A DNA stretch of 64,000 bases from Endocalyx cinctus (Eukaryota; Ascomycota; Sordariomycetes; Amphisphaeriales; Apiosporaceae): NCBI GenBank assembly GCA_001600455.1, contig BCKC01000006.1, forward strand, positions 1,674,001 through 1,738,000, written 5' to 3'. The notes beneath the pieces were generated by a model. That model saw only the letters and a program-made list of their open reading frames with translations. It did not search any database and was not told the origin of the DNA. Shown here one piece after another: positions 47,058 through 60,444 of this stretch. Position numbers and translations under genes: made by a program. Every line of letters begins with the position of its first letter. Positions within the stretch are counted from its first letter, which is position 1.

Positions 47058-50000
47058 GTTCAAAAGGTATTGGGTTGCGTGGTCGTGAGCAGTCCGTCAC
47101 AACCGGAGGTATCGGTCAAAATTTTATTCTGGAGTGATTTATGGATCGATCGCGGTAGGTAGTGAGTAATTATGGGTCGAGACACACGAAGGTCGAGCCG
47201 TATCGAAGGTAAAGAAGTCGGAAGATGATATTTTAAATATACACGAAGACGGTAGTGCAACTACGGCAAAATCGGAATAGGATGCGATCGAGGGGAGGGC
47301 GGGTGCGGATACAGGTATTGAGAGGTTGACAAGAGAGCAACAGAATTATGTATCTGATTCTTAACCATATCACACCGTAGCATATAACCAGGACGTCAAA
47401 ATTTGGTAAATCAAGACTCAACCGAAGCTGGTAGATGTCATTAGGAATAGCCGTCGTACCATACCAAGGCGACAAATCGGAGAGTTGTGTCGAGGGTGTT
47501 TAGTCGGTAATGTGCGACAATGATGAGACGGGTCAGAAAATGAAGAGGGCGAGTGTGAAAAGAAGAAAAGAAGAATGACATGCACAGTCTCAACAACAAT
47601 AATAGATAGGCAAATGTACGGCGAATCTATTGATGAAGGTAACTGATGATATTTATAAGAAGGAAGGAAGTTAAAAGGTAGAAGAGAGAAGAGAGAGTAA
47701 GGTGCCCAGATATGTAGATTAATATGTAATATCTGATGATGTCCGGATTTAGAAAAATCAAATTCGCAATGGCAAGTACCAACGGCAAGTACCAACGGAA
47801 ATAGAAGAAATAGGTGAGAGAATTGTGATTGTAAATATGAAGAAGAATGGGAATAGAACGTATCTACATTCAAGATATCTCTTGATTGTTTCCTTTTCGT
47901 GGTGAATTGTGTTTGTTGGTTAATGTTGGGAAGGGATTAACAAGAGAGATTTCGGACTTCTGATTGAGTAGAAGAAAAAAAAAATCATTTAAGGCGGAGA
48001 GAGTGTCCGGGTTCATTGGGGGGAAGCTCCAGCTACCTAAAGGTGTGAGAAAAAAAAAATATAAAAAAAAAGGTACAAAATCTACTAGAGGCTAGGCAAG
48101 GCTAAGAGTGGAACCTCTTTTCTTTTACCAGGGTAGCTTTTTTTTTTTTTTCCCTCTACCTCTATGATGATAAAGCAGATTATTACAAGTTACTTCCTAT
48201 GTAGTACCTAACCTAAGGTATTTACCACTATTATAAGTAGGTTAAGTACCTGAAAACTCACTTAAGACAAACCATCAGGTACAGCCGGAAACGGTACCTT
48301 TACCATTTGTGGAGATTACTTTTCAAATTCCAGTTGTTCAATTTTATCAAACAGCTGTAGTCAGATGTTTTCTCTCTAGCGTAGCCGTCATAATAATTAT
48401 TGAGATATCTAATCTATCCTAAATTGGACTAGCCGCGACATCAAATTTATAACCTTACTGCCCCGCATTGTTCGATTACTTGTACGCTATAAGGAGTACA
48501 GGAGTACATTACGGTGACTACCTAGACAGCTACCGAGGCTGCTAGGTACTTAAGTAAGTAGTTAATGTAGCTGATAAACTGATAGTGAATTATTAGGTAC
48601 TGATAACATAATAATGTACCTATTAAAATTTACATATGTTAGTGGAAGCAATATGACCTCATACCTACTTGAGTAAGTACTTATATATGAACTTTGATCA
48701 TCGTAACATACCTTAGGTAGGTCCACGGGTATGTATCAAGTACTAACTGTAAATATTACAACCTTTACACCAAATGAAACACGGCAAGTCCACCGGTACA
48801 GCTGCTGACATAATATCACTAATTATTGTACATACCCAGAACTGCCGTGGAATCAGACTTTGTAAATCTGCGGATATTAATTGTACCCATGGATTATACA
48901 TGATTATGTTTTGTTTTGTTTTGTTTTATACAATATTCACACTTTAGGAGTAAATATATACAAAATCCAGTCATAAAGATCAAACGTTTATAGCTTGATT
49001 TATTTACTTAGTTCAGTATTTACTATCCCTTATCAAGAAAAGTAATAACACGAAGAAGAAAAGAAGATACTTTATCATCAACTGGAAATCCTAATCTCCA
49101 CTGTCTCGCAAATTACCACAAGTACACTAAACAAACTATTAATAAACCCCAAATGGCAAGACCTCTTAACACCAACTATCCTTGATGCGGACATTCTCGT
49201 CTTAATCATTGACGGGCATTTTATTGTCCTTTGATGGAAGTGGCCCGTGTCCTTAGGCTTCCGTGCCCGCGCTTCAGGTCGTCTACCCAGCAGCCTAGGT
49301 GGTTAGTAACACCACCCATATACAATATATGATAATTATTTTTATGATGTATTTCCTTCTTATAATTCGAGCATCAAATATCCTAAAGTATCAGTAGTCA
49401 CTGATCTTCATACATGCAGTACAAAGTTCAGATATCTGATGGACACCTTCCACTTAATCTCGTCCCTAGTGCCGGTGCGCTCTAGACTAGCACTAATTGA
49501 TACCGTCAAAATTCCGTAACCGCACCCGGGGACCGGGGCTAGTTTACACATTTAGCATGATGAAAAGAAGAGCTAGAAGATTTAGCAACAACGGTAAATA
49601 TCTCCGGTAACGTTCTACTAGGTAGAATATTCCTGGATACAGCGTCCAGATCGGTCTTCGGTCTCATCAGTAACACGTTAAATTTTTAATTTTTTTTTTC
49701 AGCATTTGTTTTATATATAGAGGGGGAAAAAAAAACCGGCATTCAACCTCCTTCAATAGTGAGAAAAAATAGAGGAGATGAACTGCAGCCGAACTAGAGC
49801 ATAAATAATTACTGGAACAGGATTATTCTTTAGAGTTGAATAATCAGGTTGTTGAATCCTACCCTCCAACCTTTTCATTAGAGGTGGCTTCTACCCTTTA
49901 AGTATATGTATAGACGTTCCAATACGCGCAATAAAGCAACTGGGCTAGATATATAGATCTAGCCGATACTCTCTGACAGCTAAATAATTTAATCATTATT

Positions 50001-50893
50001 ACCACAAGCTGCCCCTTGCCCTCGAGCTGCCTAAGGTAACTGTGAAGCTGTGTGAGCTGTGAGCTGTGAAGCTAACCCCTGTACCGATATCCCTGACAAC
50101 TACATCATGCTGATCATGCTAAGTCTTGGCAGTTAGCTTCATTCCTGGCAAGTGGGGAGCTACCGAAAAGGCTCATCATAATTATTAACCATAAATATTT
50201 TCTATTTTCCGTAGAAGTATCTATTTATTGTTAAAGGTTTACCTTATACCCCAAGTTATCGTTAAGATAACATAATGTATGAGGGGTAGCAAATGAACAC
50301 CCATTGCAGATAGCGCACTTGGCCGGCTTACCTCTCATCACTTAAATAGTTTCCATCATAAATGTCTTCACTTGTTCGCCAGCGTTGACTGTTTTGGATA
50401 TTAATATCTCAAACTATAGATTGTCCATAAGAAAATCCAAATAAAAATTACACAGGTAGCTACTTGGAGATAAACTTATGTCGGTAACATTTTCAATAGG
50501 AAATGAAGGAATAGCACCGTATATCCAACGAAGCCCTAGTCCTAGTGGGGTATCAATTTTAACACAAGCCTCCTCTCAGTAGCAATAAACTTTGGAATAA
50601 AATCGTAAGAACCCATCCTATTCCTATAGCCTATGAAATAGAAGAATGAGCATATTTATTTTAGCTTCCTACCCTATCGCATTCTAGGATGGGATGGTAC
50701 GAAACACGGTCTCTAGGGTCAGAACTGTCACGTGGCTAGCTTAGAACCTTGGAATACACCCGTGGACGTAAAAACTTGGGTCTATATGAAGCTTAATATA
50801 TAATACCCTGTCTCAAATAAATTAGTTAAAGAATCCACGGAAGAAAAACCTTTCCTGAAGATCCTCTGTCTTCAGTTTGAGCTTCTTTCCAGG

Positions 50894-50925
<32 letters not shown>

Positions 50926-52428
50926 GACAAGGTAAACAGGTTTTCTTTTCCTATTAAAGAAAGGGCATGTAGCCCATGTCAGCCACGACGCCTACGGTAT
51001 GACTAAGGCTGCAATGAATACGTAGCCCGCCAATTCTGCTCGGATATTCCGTGGCTGAAAACGCCGTTTTAAGGACGCCATGCTCGACCAACGTTTCACC
51101 GCCACGAGTATTAGCTGGTATCTCAAGAAAGGGATCGTGGGCGTTGAAAGCCTCGGCCTAAATCATACCGGAAATCGCCCGCGGTGAGAAAAAGATGCGG
51201 TCTTAGGTAAGTACCTAATAAGTACGGATAGACTTTTCGGTGGTAATTAATATATACGGGATAGAGAACTCCGGAGCTATCGGAGGGGATACCGTAGTTA
51301 CCCATCCAATTCTGTGGCACACATATATATGTATATATATTTGATTTTAAGCCTCGTTTACGAATCTTCAAATCGGACTTCATCAGTAATCATATTCAAT
51401 CCTGAAACACGTCTCAATAGCATAGTTATTCGGGAATTGTCCAATAAACAGAGTAGCTGGAACCAAATATTCTGACTCGGGACAATTCACTTCTTTGGCC
51501 GGATGAAAATAGTATCAGATCCGTATTAGCTTTGGGGTAGTCCGGGTAGAGGCTTTACTACCTGCGGTTCGGACCGATCGAGCGAATCGGTTTAGGAGTG
51601 GGTCCGGTCGATTAGTTTACTGAAAGAAAGAGACTGAGAAACAACGAGAGAGAAAAACTTACAAGTAGAAGAAGAAAAATAAGTAGAAATCTTGACCGAT
51701 ACCGGATTAAGCCAATTATATCTTGCTCTATTAATCTCATCGCGTGTTTCTTATGAGTCGATACAGAATTAATCTTATCACGCGGTTTTTTAGTGTATAA
51801 AGCGGCGGTTAGATCCTTGCCCCCTCTGGACATCATCAGGGGTCTCGATGGTGGGGCATCGTGGTACAATCCCTTCAAGCATATGCCATTGGCCAATGGG
51901 TCGACAATTTGGACCAATCCGGCAAAAACAGCAACAGGGGCCAACCCCTAAACCTATCCGAAATCATAGGCATTCTCCGAAGTGGTGGGTTGCTTGGTAC
52001 ATGGGTAAAGGTAAACTGTAAGAACGTTTTAACTTGCTGGAAAGCCATGTGTGAAAAAAAACCACTAGAGTCGATGACCAGGACCAATAACAGTCCAAGA
52101 CTCGGTCGCGGTAGTACGGAGGAACGCCAATCACTCGTGGGGATAATGCATCGCTTAGCACTTCGAGGGACGCAATTGGAGCCCGCGTCATGTAGCCTTC
52201 ACCGTTTCAGTTGACCACTGAGAGCTCGCGTGGATATCCATTAAAATGATCGTCATATTTCTATCGACTTATGCATCTGCATACCAAAATAATCAGCCCC
52301 CTTTATATTCGACCAGAATCCTTCTCAACTGTCTATATGTCTTACCATTTTTACTTTTTTTTTGCATCACACTTTGTATCACCCTACATATGTAAGGTGT
52401 ATTTGGTTTGGGGAATTTTTCATGTAGT
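47058..52428. other. Large gene-poor region
   Basis: About 5.4 kb without a recognisable gene. 47058-47950 is probably the leader and promoter of the BTB-like gene; an internal open frame there looks like UTR, and a 14-base word is tandemly duplicated at about 47772-47799. 48000-49000 is AT-rich with many TAGGTA/TACCTA words and a (TTTTG)n run at 48908-48927. A run of 28 A lies at 50894-50921. A perfect 14-base palindrome with two inverted CCAAT boxes is at 51886-51899. Overlapping frames on both strands at 51612-52214 match nothing I know. No transposon features were found. Confidence 0.5.
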
Positions 52429-53845
52429 ATGAATCCAGGTCTGGAGTTGGCGACCGCCATGTGGGTGTTGACGGCCCTGTCACTCACATTGGTAGCTCTA
52501 CGCCTATACACACGTATTTATGTCGTCAAGTTCGTCGGTGCCGAGGACCACATGTTTGCTTGGACTGGGGTACGTCAATCCTGCTTTCCCTTTTTATCAG
52601 ACAATTATACATAATTATCTTACCATACTAATTAACTCAATTCCGTCCGCAGGTAGTCTTCCTTCTCTTCACCATCTTCATTCAGATATCGGTACATCAC
52701 GGTCTCGGCCGGAGCTTCTGGGTTTTAGGTATTGACGAATCGGCGAACGCCATCTTCTGGACTTATGTCGCCAACACCTTCGCTATTGTCGGCAACGCCA
52801 TGGCCAAGTTGTCTATGGGCTTATTCCTCATTCGCGTCGTGCAGATACGGTGGCAGAAGGTCGTGTTATGGTCCCTTGTTATCATCACCGTCTCTACGTC
52901 TTCGGCCCTCGTCGTCGCTCTCTGGAACCAGACCACCCCGGTCAAGGCTAGCTGGGACGTATTACGGACTCCCGGAAAATGGAATATTCAGATACAACCT
53001 TTGAGTGTTGGGTTAGGAGGTACGGATAAGACCATGTCCCCGATTAATATGTCACGTTTGAGTTGTAATGTATAATTGCTAACGTGATGTACTCCTCGTT
53101 TAGTGTGGTCGAGCGCTTGTGATTTCTTCTTTGCCATATTTCCTTGGTTATTTATCCGATCCCTCTCTATGCCACAGAGAGATAAGATCATGCTTGCTGG
53201 TGGAATGAGTCTTGGTGTAATGTGAGTTGACATCGGAATCAATCTGATAATTAATCCAAAAATGTTTTTTTTTTTCAAGATATTTGATGTTAACCTTGAA
53301 CCTACAGAGCAGGAGCCTGCGGAATCACGCGAACAGTAGTGTTGTCACGACTCAGTGTATACAACTACACATGTAAGTAGTTTCCTATGAGTTCGTTTCC
53401 TGCGCAAGAAAAATAATAACACGAAACAGTGAATTTTGTACAGTATTTCGCCTGGGCGGGGGCTGAAATTGCCACCGCGATGGTATGCGTTGGCATCCCA
53501 ACCTTGCGACCACTTTACCTTAAGACGCGCGGACTCGCCACCAACCAACAGCGGAGCAACGCCAGTGATCTACCAAAATTTACCATGATGAAGCCTAAAC
53601 GAATTGCTGCTACACCGAGCCCTGCGTCGACGAGCAAGGCAAAGTTCTCACAATTTCGCAACGACCAAGATGACATAGAGATTGCGAGGCCCACACATAC
53701 GTATTATTATCACAAGGCCCGTTGCGACAGCGTGGACGAAATTATCGCCGATTATGAAAAGCATGAGCCTGATCCTAGGGGAATATGGGTTAGGAACGAA
53801 TTTCGAGTCGAAAATGATGTGGCGGAGTGGCCATTGAAAAATTGA
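52429..53845 (+). CDS. SAT4/fungal rhodopsin-domain seven-helix membrane protein (second copy)
   Basis: Exons 52429-52569, 52653-53019, 53104-53221, 53308-53372 and 53430-53845 join in phase to 368 residues. Family marks are LRLYTRIYVVKFVGAEDHMFAW after the first helix, HGLGRSFW, AKLSMGLFLIRV, CDFFFAIFPWLFIRSL, AGACGITRTVVL and WAGAEIATAMVCVGIPTLRPLY in the last helix. The tail (about 100 residues) is charged with a TYYYHK segment. The usual first loop D-D is ED here. It is isolated, with no gene within 1.8 kb on the right. It differs clearly from the receptor at 34373-35701, so this is not a recent duplicate. The ligand is unknown. Confidence 0.85.
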
Positions 53846-55676
53846 TTGGCCATTATATATAGTATTAAGACTGTAGACATAACCACCCCTGGTTTATTAA
53901 CGCAAGTTGCCCGATAAATTAGAAATCGAATATATTTTATGTTATAGATATGCATGCTGTGTCCCTAAATCTTGCATGTGTCCGTGTTAGACGAGTGGTA
54001 TGAAGTTGACGGTATTTCATCCAAATGAGAAAACCCGAGCCACCAAAGACAAGTGATACAATGAGCTCTTATACCTCCACCTACCCACATTATGAAGAAT
54101 CCACAGTCTCAAAAATTGATGGTCCAGATCTGAATAAGAATCCTGCTGAAACATGGTAATTTAGAGAGTGTAGCCTATCATGTATCTATTACGCACGCCC
54201 CGGAATATCGGTGGAGGCTACCGCGATCTCTCATTAGTAATGGGGATAGCAGCATGAGGAGCTAAATATAAATCGGGGACACTGATACCGAAGGGAAATA
54301 ATATATCCACATATATTAGGCCGAAAGTACATCGTGTATTATGTTTACTGACCGAGGGGGTGCCGTTTGTAAGAGACGGTGAAATCTCAGAGATAATTAT
54401 GCTTTATCGATAGCATCTAGAAGAGCTCCTCTGCATAAGGTCTAGCAGTCGTGTCTACACTCACATGACCTACCCTAACCTGTATATGGTTCTTGACCTG
54501 AGCGTAATGCTAAACTCTCGCTACGGCATCCTTGGTGTCGACGAGGTTTGAAGTGGATTATTTATATAGGACACTCGGCAGCGGCCATGCGGGACCTTGG
54601 ATCTGCCGGCGGCCTGGCTCCTGAACAAAACGTCGCGGTCTAGATGTTGAAATTGAAATGACTGTACGGAATTCGTCAACAATGTAAACGTGAAAGAAAA
54701 AGAAAAGTCTAATCCCACGATATGGTCACTCAAAGTGTCATTATTCAATTCTTCTATGTCCTAAACTGCAGGCCGATGTATCTTCGTTTCTGAGCCTTCT
54801 AATTACCGTTTACTCCTTTACCTTGATCTTCCAGTTTTGGTACGGCCGCGTTTACAAACAAAGTTACGCCTCTTCGTAAAAGTCTAGGCAGTAGATTATG
54901 CACAAACAACATGGACCAGGGTATAGGATTATACGGTTAGCTATTTGATTGCTGGAAAGAGTTTTATCATGCGAGAGCGGTCAAGGCGGACGAACGATGA
55001 TGAGGTGAGGTCTTGGCATGTCAGCGAATGTTCAGGTCAGTGGTCGTTAATTGACTTAAAGAGTGGAAATTGGGAATGAAAATCAACTACATTTGTTATC
55101 GAGTGTAAAATTTAGGATTATGGTATTATTATTATTTTTTTTTTTAAAAAAAAAACCGAGTTTACAGTGTTATCGCTCCAAAAATACCCTTAATCGCATC
55201 TCTCCCTTGAGTAAAAAGGGAGGCGTCTAGACCCCTAATTACATGTAGCACAAAAGCTAGGCTTAGGAATTCATATTTTAACCAGCCACTCGGATCATCT
55301 AAAGACAAACCCTGGCAAGGTATGATGTTTCATTCCGTATGTGGGCTGATGAAATCATACTAAAGTATTATGCGGGGGAAAGATGCGGATACGACCTAAC
55401 GGCGCCGGAGAGATGTAGATCTTTCTCGTATTCAAAGTAATATCCTATTTCAGCTACATCGCCCCATTGCCTGATCATCTCAACCTTTCCAGGTGTCTTG
55501 CTTAAGTAAAACAAACGTAATTCCATGACTACATGTATCGAATCTTTACGGGCTTACAGATATAAGTATCGATGTGTATATTAGTCCTCTTCATTCTATG
55601 CCCCTCGCTCCTCATCCCCAGATCATCAACACCAAATTCTCAATATAATTTCTGTCGTCTATATCATATCAGAATC
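53846..55676. other. Intergenic region, no gene seen
   Basis: About 1.8 kb of AT-rich DNA between two plus-strand genes. A short minus-strand frame (54748-54521) has no recognisable product. A T tract followed by an A tract (55134-55155) could form a small hairpin. The last 100 bases (CT-rich, ATATCATATCAGAATC before the ATG) look like the leader of the next gene. Confidence 0.45.
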
Positions 55677-56321
55677 ATGCTCAGCAAGTCATTGATCGTT
55701 TTATGTGCTGGGTAAGTCCATTATATAATAATGAAATGATGGGTAATGAAACTAACATAAAACTAGCTATATGGTAGCCACTGCAGCTGCTGCAGATGTC
55801 ACCACGGTTACTTTACCACCTGCCCCCAGCAACTCATGTGTATTCACGGGAACATCCAAAGTCTGGCCCACGACGGGATGTCCGTTTACTTGTGCATCAG
55901 AACCATTCTGCGTCATAGACAGTGAGTAACCCCCTTTGTCTTGATTAGTTATGTTCCGATCTAAGAGTTTTCTGCATTACAACGTAAACAATTGAGTGTT
56001 TGAGGAACCAAGACTGATATACTATGACGCCAGGCGAGGTCACCCTTCCTTGTGGTTGTACGAGTGCGAGTGTCACACACGTGACGGAGACTAAGGCCGT
56101 AAGTCCAAAAAAATATAATATCCACATGTTCCACCAGCACTTTTTTGAGAGATGCGGCTTTTGGGTCATATTTCTTTTTATTCTACCACTTTTATACGAA
56201 AATGGGGATTACTGACTTCTTAATGTAGTGTCCCACATCAAGCCCTTGCTATAACTGCATCACCGGATGGGGTATCGCCACCGTGACGGAGTCGGGATGT
56301 CCGACTCCAACTGGCATTTAA
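55677..56321 (+). CDS. Small cysteine-rich secreted protein (115 residues, ten mature cysteines)
   Basis: This gene is invisible as a single frame. Exons 55677-55711, 55767-55921, 56034-56098 and 56229-56321 have GT-AG borders and matching phases. Signal peptide MLSKSLIVLCAGYMVATAAAA, then a mature chain of about 94 residues with cysteines in the contexts SNSC, TGC, FTC, PFC, LPC, GC, KAC, SPC, YNC and SGC. The block CPTSSPCYNCITGWGIATVT resembles small secreted proteins of plant-associated and saprotrophic ascomycetes. Composition is Thr/Ser/Pro/Val-rich with no charged core. Likely extracellular, possibly effector-like; no function can be given. Internal acceptors were chosen because nearer AGs give a stop. 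The gene stands alone in AT-rich DNA. Confidence 0.75.
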
Positions 56322-57980
56322 ATAGCTGATCTCACAAGATGAAGAGCGGGCTGCGGAGATGACCTTGTTATCAGCTAGCCCAGCGACTTCAAGAATATGT
56401 AAACTTCCGCTACATTTATAAGTCAAGGTTGGCGAGTTGTATCAACAGTTAAGGAACAAGTCGTAGAATATGAGATAGACTCTCATTTTTTCTAAACATA
56501 TATTTTAACTAAATCACACTTCCGGCTTTGTTCTGTATTTAATCCAAAACTCTTGGAAGTTTCGATCTTCAATACAGATGCAGTTCCCGGCCCTATGAAA
56601 AAGCTTGAGGTGAATCATCAAGGCAAGCTTCAGCTCTGTAAACTCTCATTCTGTTTTTTTGTTTTCCCTCCAACATCGAAAGTTCTAATACAGCCAGAAT
56701 CTTCTTGGCTTAAGGGTCTTCGTTACCTATAAATTAAGCCCCATTTAACAATCTAAAATTAGTGTCGGCTGGTGTCAGTGATATTTACTAGTTCACCGAA
56801 CTGTTTCAACTAATTAGCGGCTTGCCTACGTTTAAGTACGTCCACATGAACAAGAAGCCTTCGCCTTATATACAGATTAGAGAATTCAAGAATAAATGAA
56901 GTAATTATTCGGCTTTTAATCTATACTATTGCTCCCATGCTAAGCTCCTTCTACGTAACTGTGCTACCCAACACTTCGACATACCCTGTATCCTTATACT
57001 TACTTGTTGTCGCATACCATGTCGAGAATGGACCTATACTGGAAGCATATTGTTACACAATTAAAGCCTCGTCACTTATGGCACTATGTGGCTGCGTACC
57101 ATAAGCCTGGTATGGTGCAGGGTGCCACGTGGGGGTGCAGGGTGCCGATAGGCAAAAGGGTCTGGTCACTCCCCACCTGCTTATGGGCTAAGTCTATATA
57201 TCTGTTCTATATATCTGTTTGACAAGTGCTCGGGGGTGGCACGATGAGCGCAGCATGTCGAATTAGCCACAAAGAGCCGAGCATATTTTTATTGAAGAAG
57301 AGCATTATAGAAATATAATTACTTATCAAGACGAAGCTCCCCTAAAAAAAGATGTTTTTAATACAATAAGTAGAGTCTGATAAGTTAATAATTAGATAGT
57401 TGGCCTGTACCTAACTATAAATAGCAACCATCGTCCGTTTATAAACATTTCAGAGGCCGAAATTAGATTAACACTTAAGAATTAGACCAGCTCAATGTAT
57501 GCTAATACCCCAATTTCTAACTAATTACCTGAAAACTTTTCTCTTTTATTGATTTATTAAAAGCAGACTATGCTGGAGAAGCAGATATTGGGTGGCCATC
57601 TTGCATATGATATGTAGCTGCTGCTAAGACGAAATCTGTTCGTTGGGGGCCAGCGAATCAAATTTGAATCGTTAGACCTGGCCCCCAAAATTATATCGAA
57701 ATAGATTCTTCGAGCCCAGCATTCATCTGCTAGATGCTTAACACAAATGTAACCCCAACCCTACTCTTTAGAAAAGGGGGAAGGAGGGGGATTCAGCTAT
57801 AGAAGCAGAAATATGTGAGCATCTGATTAGTTAAAAGGAATCGTGATGTACAACATAAAGCCGTATGGTAGTCTGGGCTATGGACCTCTCTTTTTACTAA
57901 TTATTATTCTCTCATCTCGATACCTTGGAAAGAATTTTACCACGCTACTTAATTAATCATCTGATTATCTCTTTTCGACC
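56322..57980. other. Intergenic region, no gene seen
   Basis: About 1.7 kb. A short direct repeat (GGTGCAGGGTGCC, twice within 57113-57145) and a repeated TCTATATATCTGTT word near 57195-57220 are the only structure I see. The frame at 57004-57222 spans them and is not convincing. Confidence 0.45.
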
Positions 57981-60444
57981 ATGGCATCACCTGAATGGGA
58001 ATCCCATGTCTATATGGGGACCTGGACCAACTGGTCGCGTGGTCCTGTCCTTGATCAAACGTTAACTATTGACCGTTTCTCTGGTAACATCCTCATTTCC
58101 TTCACAGCATTCTTCGTTGCCTTCGTGTCTTCGAGATTCTAGCGAATATTTTGCCTTATATTCCACCGGTATTATTCTACGGCTGATCCTAAGTCCCACC
58201 ATGCTTTTCATCAACAGAAGCAGGTAATCTTATGCAACTCTAACTCGCCAGAGTCGGGGCTGCTATCTCTCGCTTGGCTTGTCTGGTCATGGCGATAACA
58301 GCGTTTGGGCCGTCTGGTTCATATATTGCCCTTACTCGATTTACCGTTATCAGCCTCATAGCCTTTATCGCCGCAGGTGGTTTCTCATCAAGCATTTCTT
58401 CCGCCGTTAGCGACCATGTCTTGCTGAAGAGTTTCAACTGTGGATATACTGTTCAATCAAATAACTTCTCGACAGTGACCTCTACCACGAAGTACGTATC
58501 TCAAACTTTAAGCAGTGCGGCAAATTATGCTCAACAGTGCTATGCTGCCAATAGCTCTGGTATACTGGATTGTGGCCGCTTTGTTATTAGTCATCTCCCG
58601 TGGACGGAGAAGCTGAACGCGCCCTGTCCATTCGCTGATCACCTCTGTCGCACCAATGCATCCAACATACTTCTAGATACCGGGCTCCTCAATACAAACG
58701 ACATGCTAGGCCTGAATTCCCCTCCTGGACAAAGATCAGCGTTTCGATATAAGCTTCACTGTGCGCCACTAGTAACTAATGGTTATACCACCGAGTTGGG
58801 AACATCCAACGGCACCCTCGTTCGGTATTATTACGGAGAAGCGTTGAGAGGTAATTTAGCGAACCGAACACTTCGCGAATTCACCTACCAAGCTTATGAT
58901 TCGGCCACACAATATCGATACCTGTATGAACCAGGAGGAAGCGAATCTCTTGGTAAAAACTACGAACTAAGGAAAGTATCCATTCTTCATAATCTCACAA
59001 AGTTAAACTAAAACTAACATTTCAGATTTCATTAGAGTTGCCAAGGCTATAAACATCAACGGCGAGCTTGATAAATTATCATCTGACTTTTTGCCCATAC
59101 CCGAATTGACAGAAATCGACGGTCACCTCACCATCGTATTTCTCTCTGGAAACGGCGTCGGTTTTTTACAGCCGTACGAAGATCCGTGGTATCGAGCGAC
59201 AAAATCCTTTTCTAAACAGGGAACAGTTATCAATACAAACGCTATGAGCAATCTCTATGTTCCAGAGGATGCTGCATCTCCTCTGGGCTGCGTCGAGCAA
59301 TATCAAATATGTAATCCGGCACTACCGGGATATACCGGCTGCGGAAAGCTCGCCGGGCTCACGGATGCTGTGTATAGTGCCGCGCCATTCTTCAATACAA
59401 CTATTGAGAATCTCGTAGACACAGCAGACAATATCACCGTGCTGTCTGAGGAAAACCGTGACGCATATAGGCTGCTTTGGCTATCCAGTCTGCTAATCCA
59501 TAACCCATCTTTTCTGTTTACCACAGTCAATGAGTTTGGAGCCAAATCGCTCAAATCGCAAGAGATCCTTTTCGGTGGCGTACAATACGTATCGCAGCGG
59601 AACCAGTGGCAAGCGGATGTGCAAAATCTACTTGTCACGGGATTATCGGCATTGCAAGCGGCTTTTGTCAATACCGTACTTGGTCCCGTCGACGAAACAC
59701 TGAAAGAGTACAGGATTCCACCATTGAATTCTGTCCAGGCTGAAAGCTGCGAAAGACAGGTAAATAATACCACACAACAGGCTTTCTTCTATTTATTGTT
59801 CTCCGAACGTATATTAACTTTTGTTGAACAGAAAATACGAAGTTCGAAGTACTCGTCGTTCAGTATTTTCGGACTTGCCTTTACCTACGCGATTGGAGGG
59901 TTTATCGTCTTGGTTTCCTTTTGCCTTGATCCTTTCTTCAGCTTTCTTCATAATTAAAAGGAATAAATACCAGCCTTACAAGCAGTTAGAATGGATCTCA
60001 AACGAAACGCTTCAGCTGCACCGGCTTGCGCACGAGGAAATGGGACACGGCACTTGGACAGGCTGTGCTAGCACTGTACCCATCACAGAACCGGAAGATA
60101 CTCTATTAGGTCTACTAGACATATCTAATTCTGATCACCCCGTGATCCAAAGACATGTCAAGGAAGTTAAAGAGGATGCGAGCGCAGACAGGCTAACGGA
60201 TGATACTTTGAAGCTCGATGGTCAGACAGCAGTAGTAGAAATGAACCACGACGACTTGGTCACGGCGCGATCTGAGGGTGAGGGGAGTGTCATCAGAGAT
60301 GTGACTTTTGTCCCTCAGGCGGTAACTGATGATATTAGCTCATTTCCAGTTGCAGGACAGGACCAGGAAAACTCTCCCGAGACTTCGGAATCAATGGCTG
60401 CAACTATCAAGGTTCCTCCCAGTGAACCCGCGTTCCTTCAATGA
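57981..60444 (+). pseudogene. Decayed multi-pass membrane protein gene (conserved fungal family)
   Basis: The frame starts MASPEWESHVYMGTWTNWSRGP, a start typical of a conserved Pezizomycotina membrane-protein family without known function. It stops at TAG 58140-58142, where the family has a tryptophan (RFW), then continues in the same frame (RIFCLIFHRYYS, SPESGLLSLAWLVWSW) to a TAA at 58299-58301. A shift of one base near 58335 moves coding to another frame (FTVISLIAFIAAGGFSSSIS), which stays open with two normal introns (58953-59025, 59760-59831). A second single-base shift near 59945, after FCLDPFF, moves the rest (KRNKYQPYKQLEW to the end) into a third frame. No intron can repair these. 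The membrane, extracellular and tail regions are otherwise preserved, so inactivation seems recent. Confidence 0.82.

Noticed and set aside
47418..47873. 151-residue minus-strand frame upstream of the BTB-like gene
   Set aside because: Composition is Ser/His/Phe/Leu-rich from the CT-rich leader, with no family resemblance. It is more likely 5' UTR; an upstream ORF cannot be excluded.
51612..52214. Overlapping frames on both strands
   Set aside because: No product recognised, no consistent splice model and no bias. Kept only as part of the gene-poor region.
58084..58142. An intron ending exactly at the TAG of the membrane-protein gene (GTAACA to TAG)
   Set aside because: It would shift the frame into a nearby stop and would delete the conserved AFFVAFVSSRF helix.
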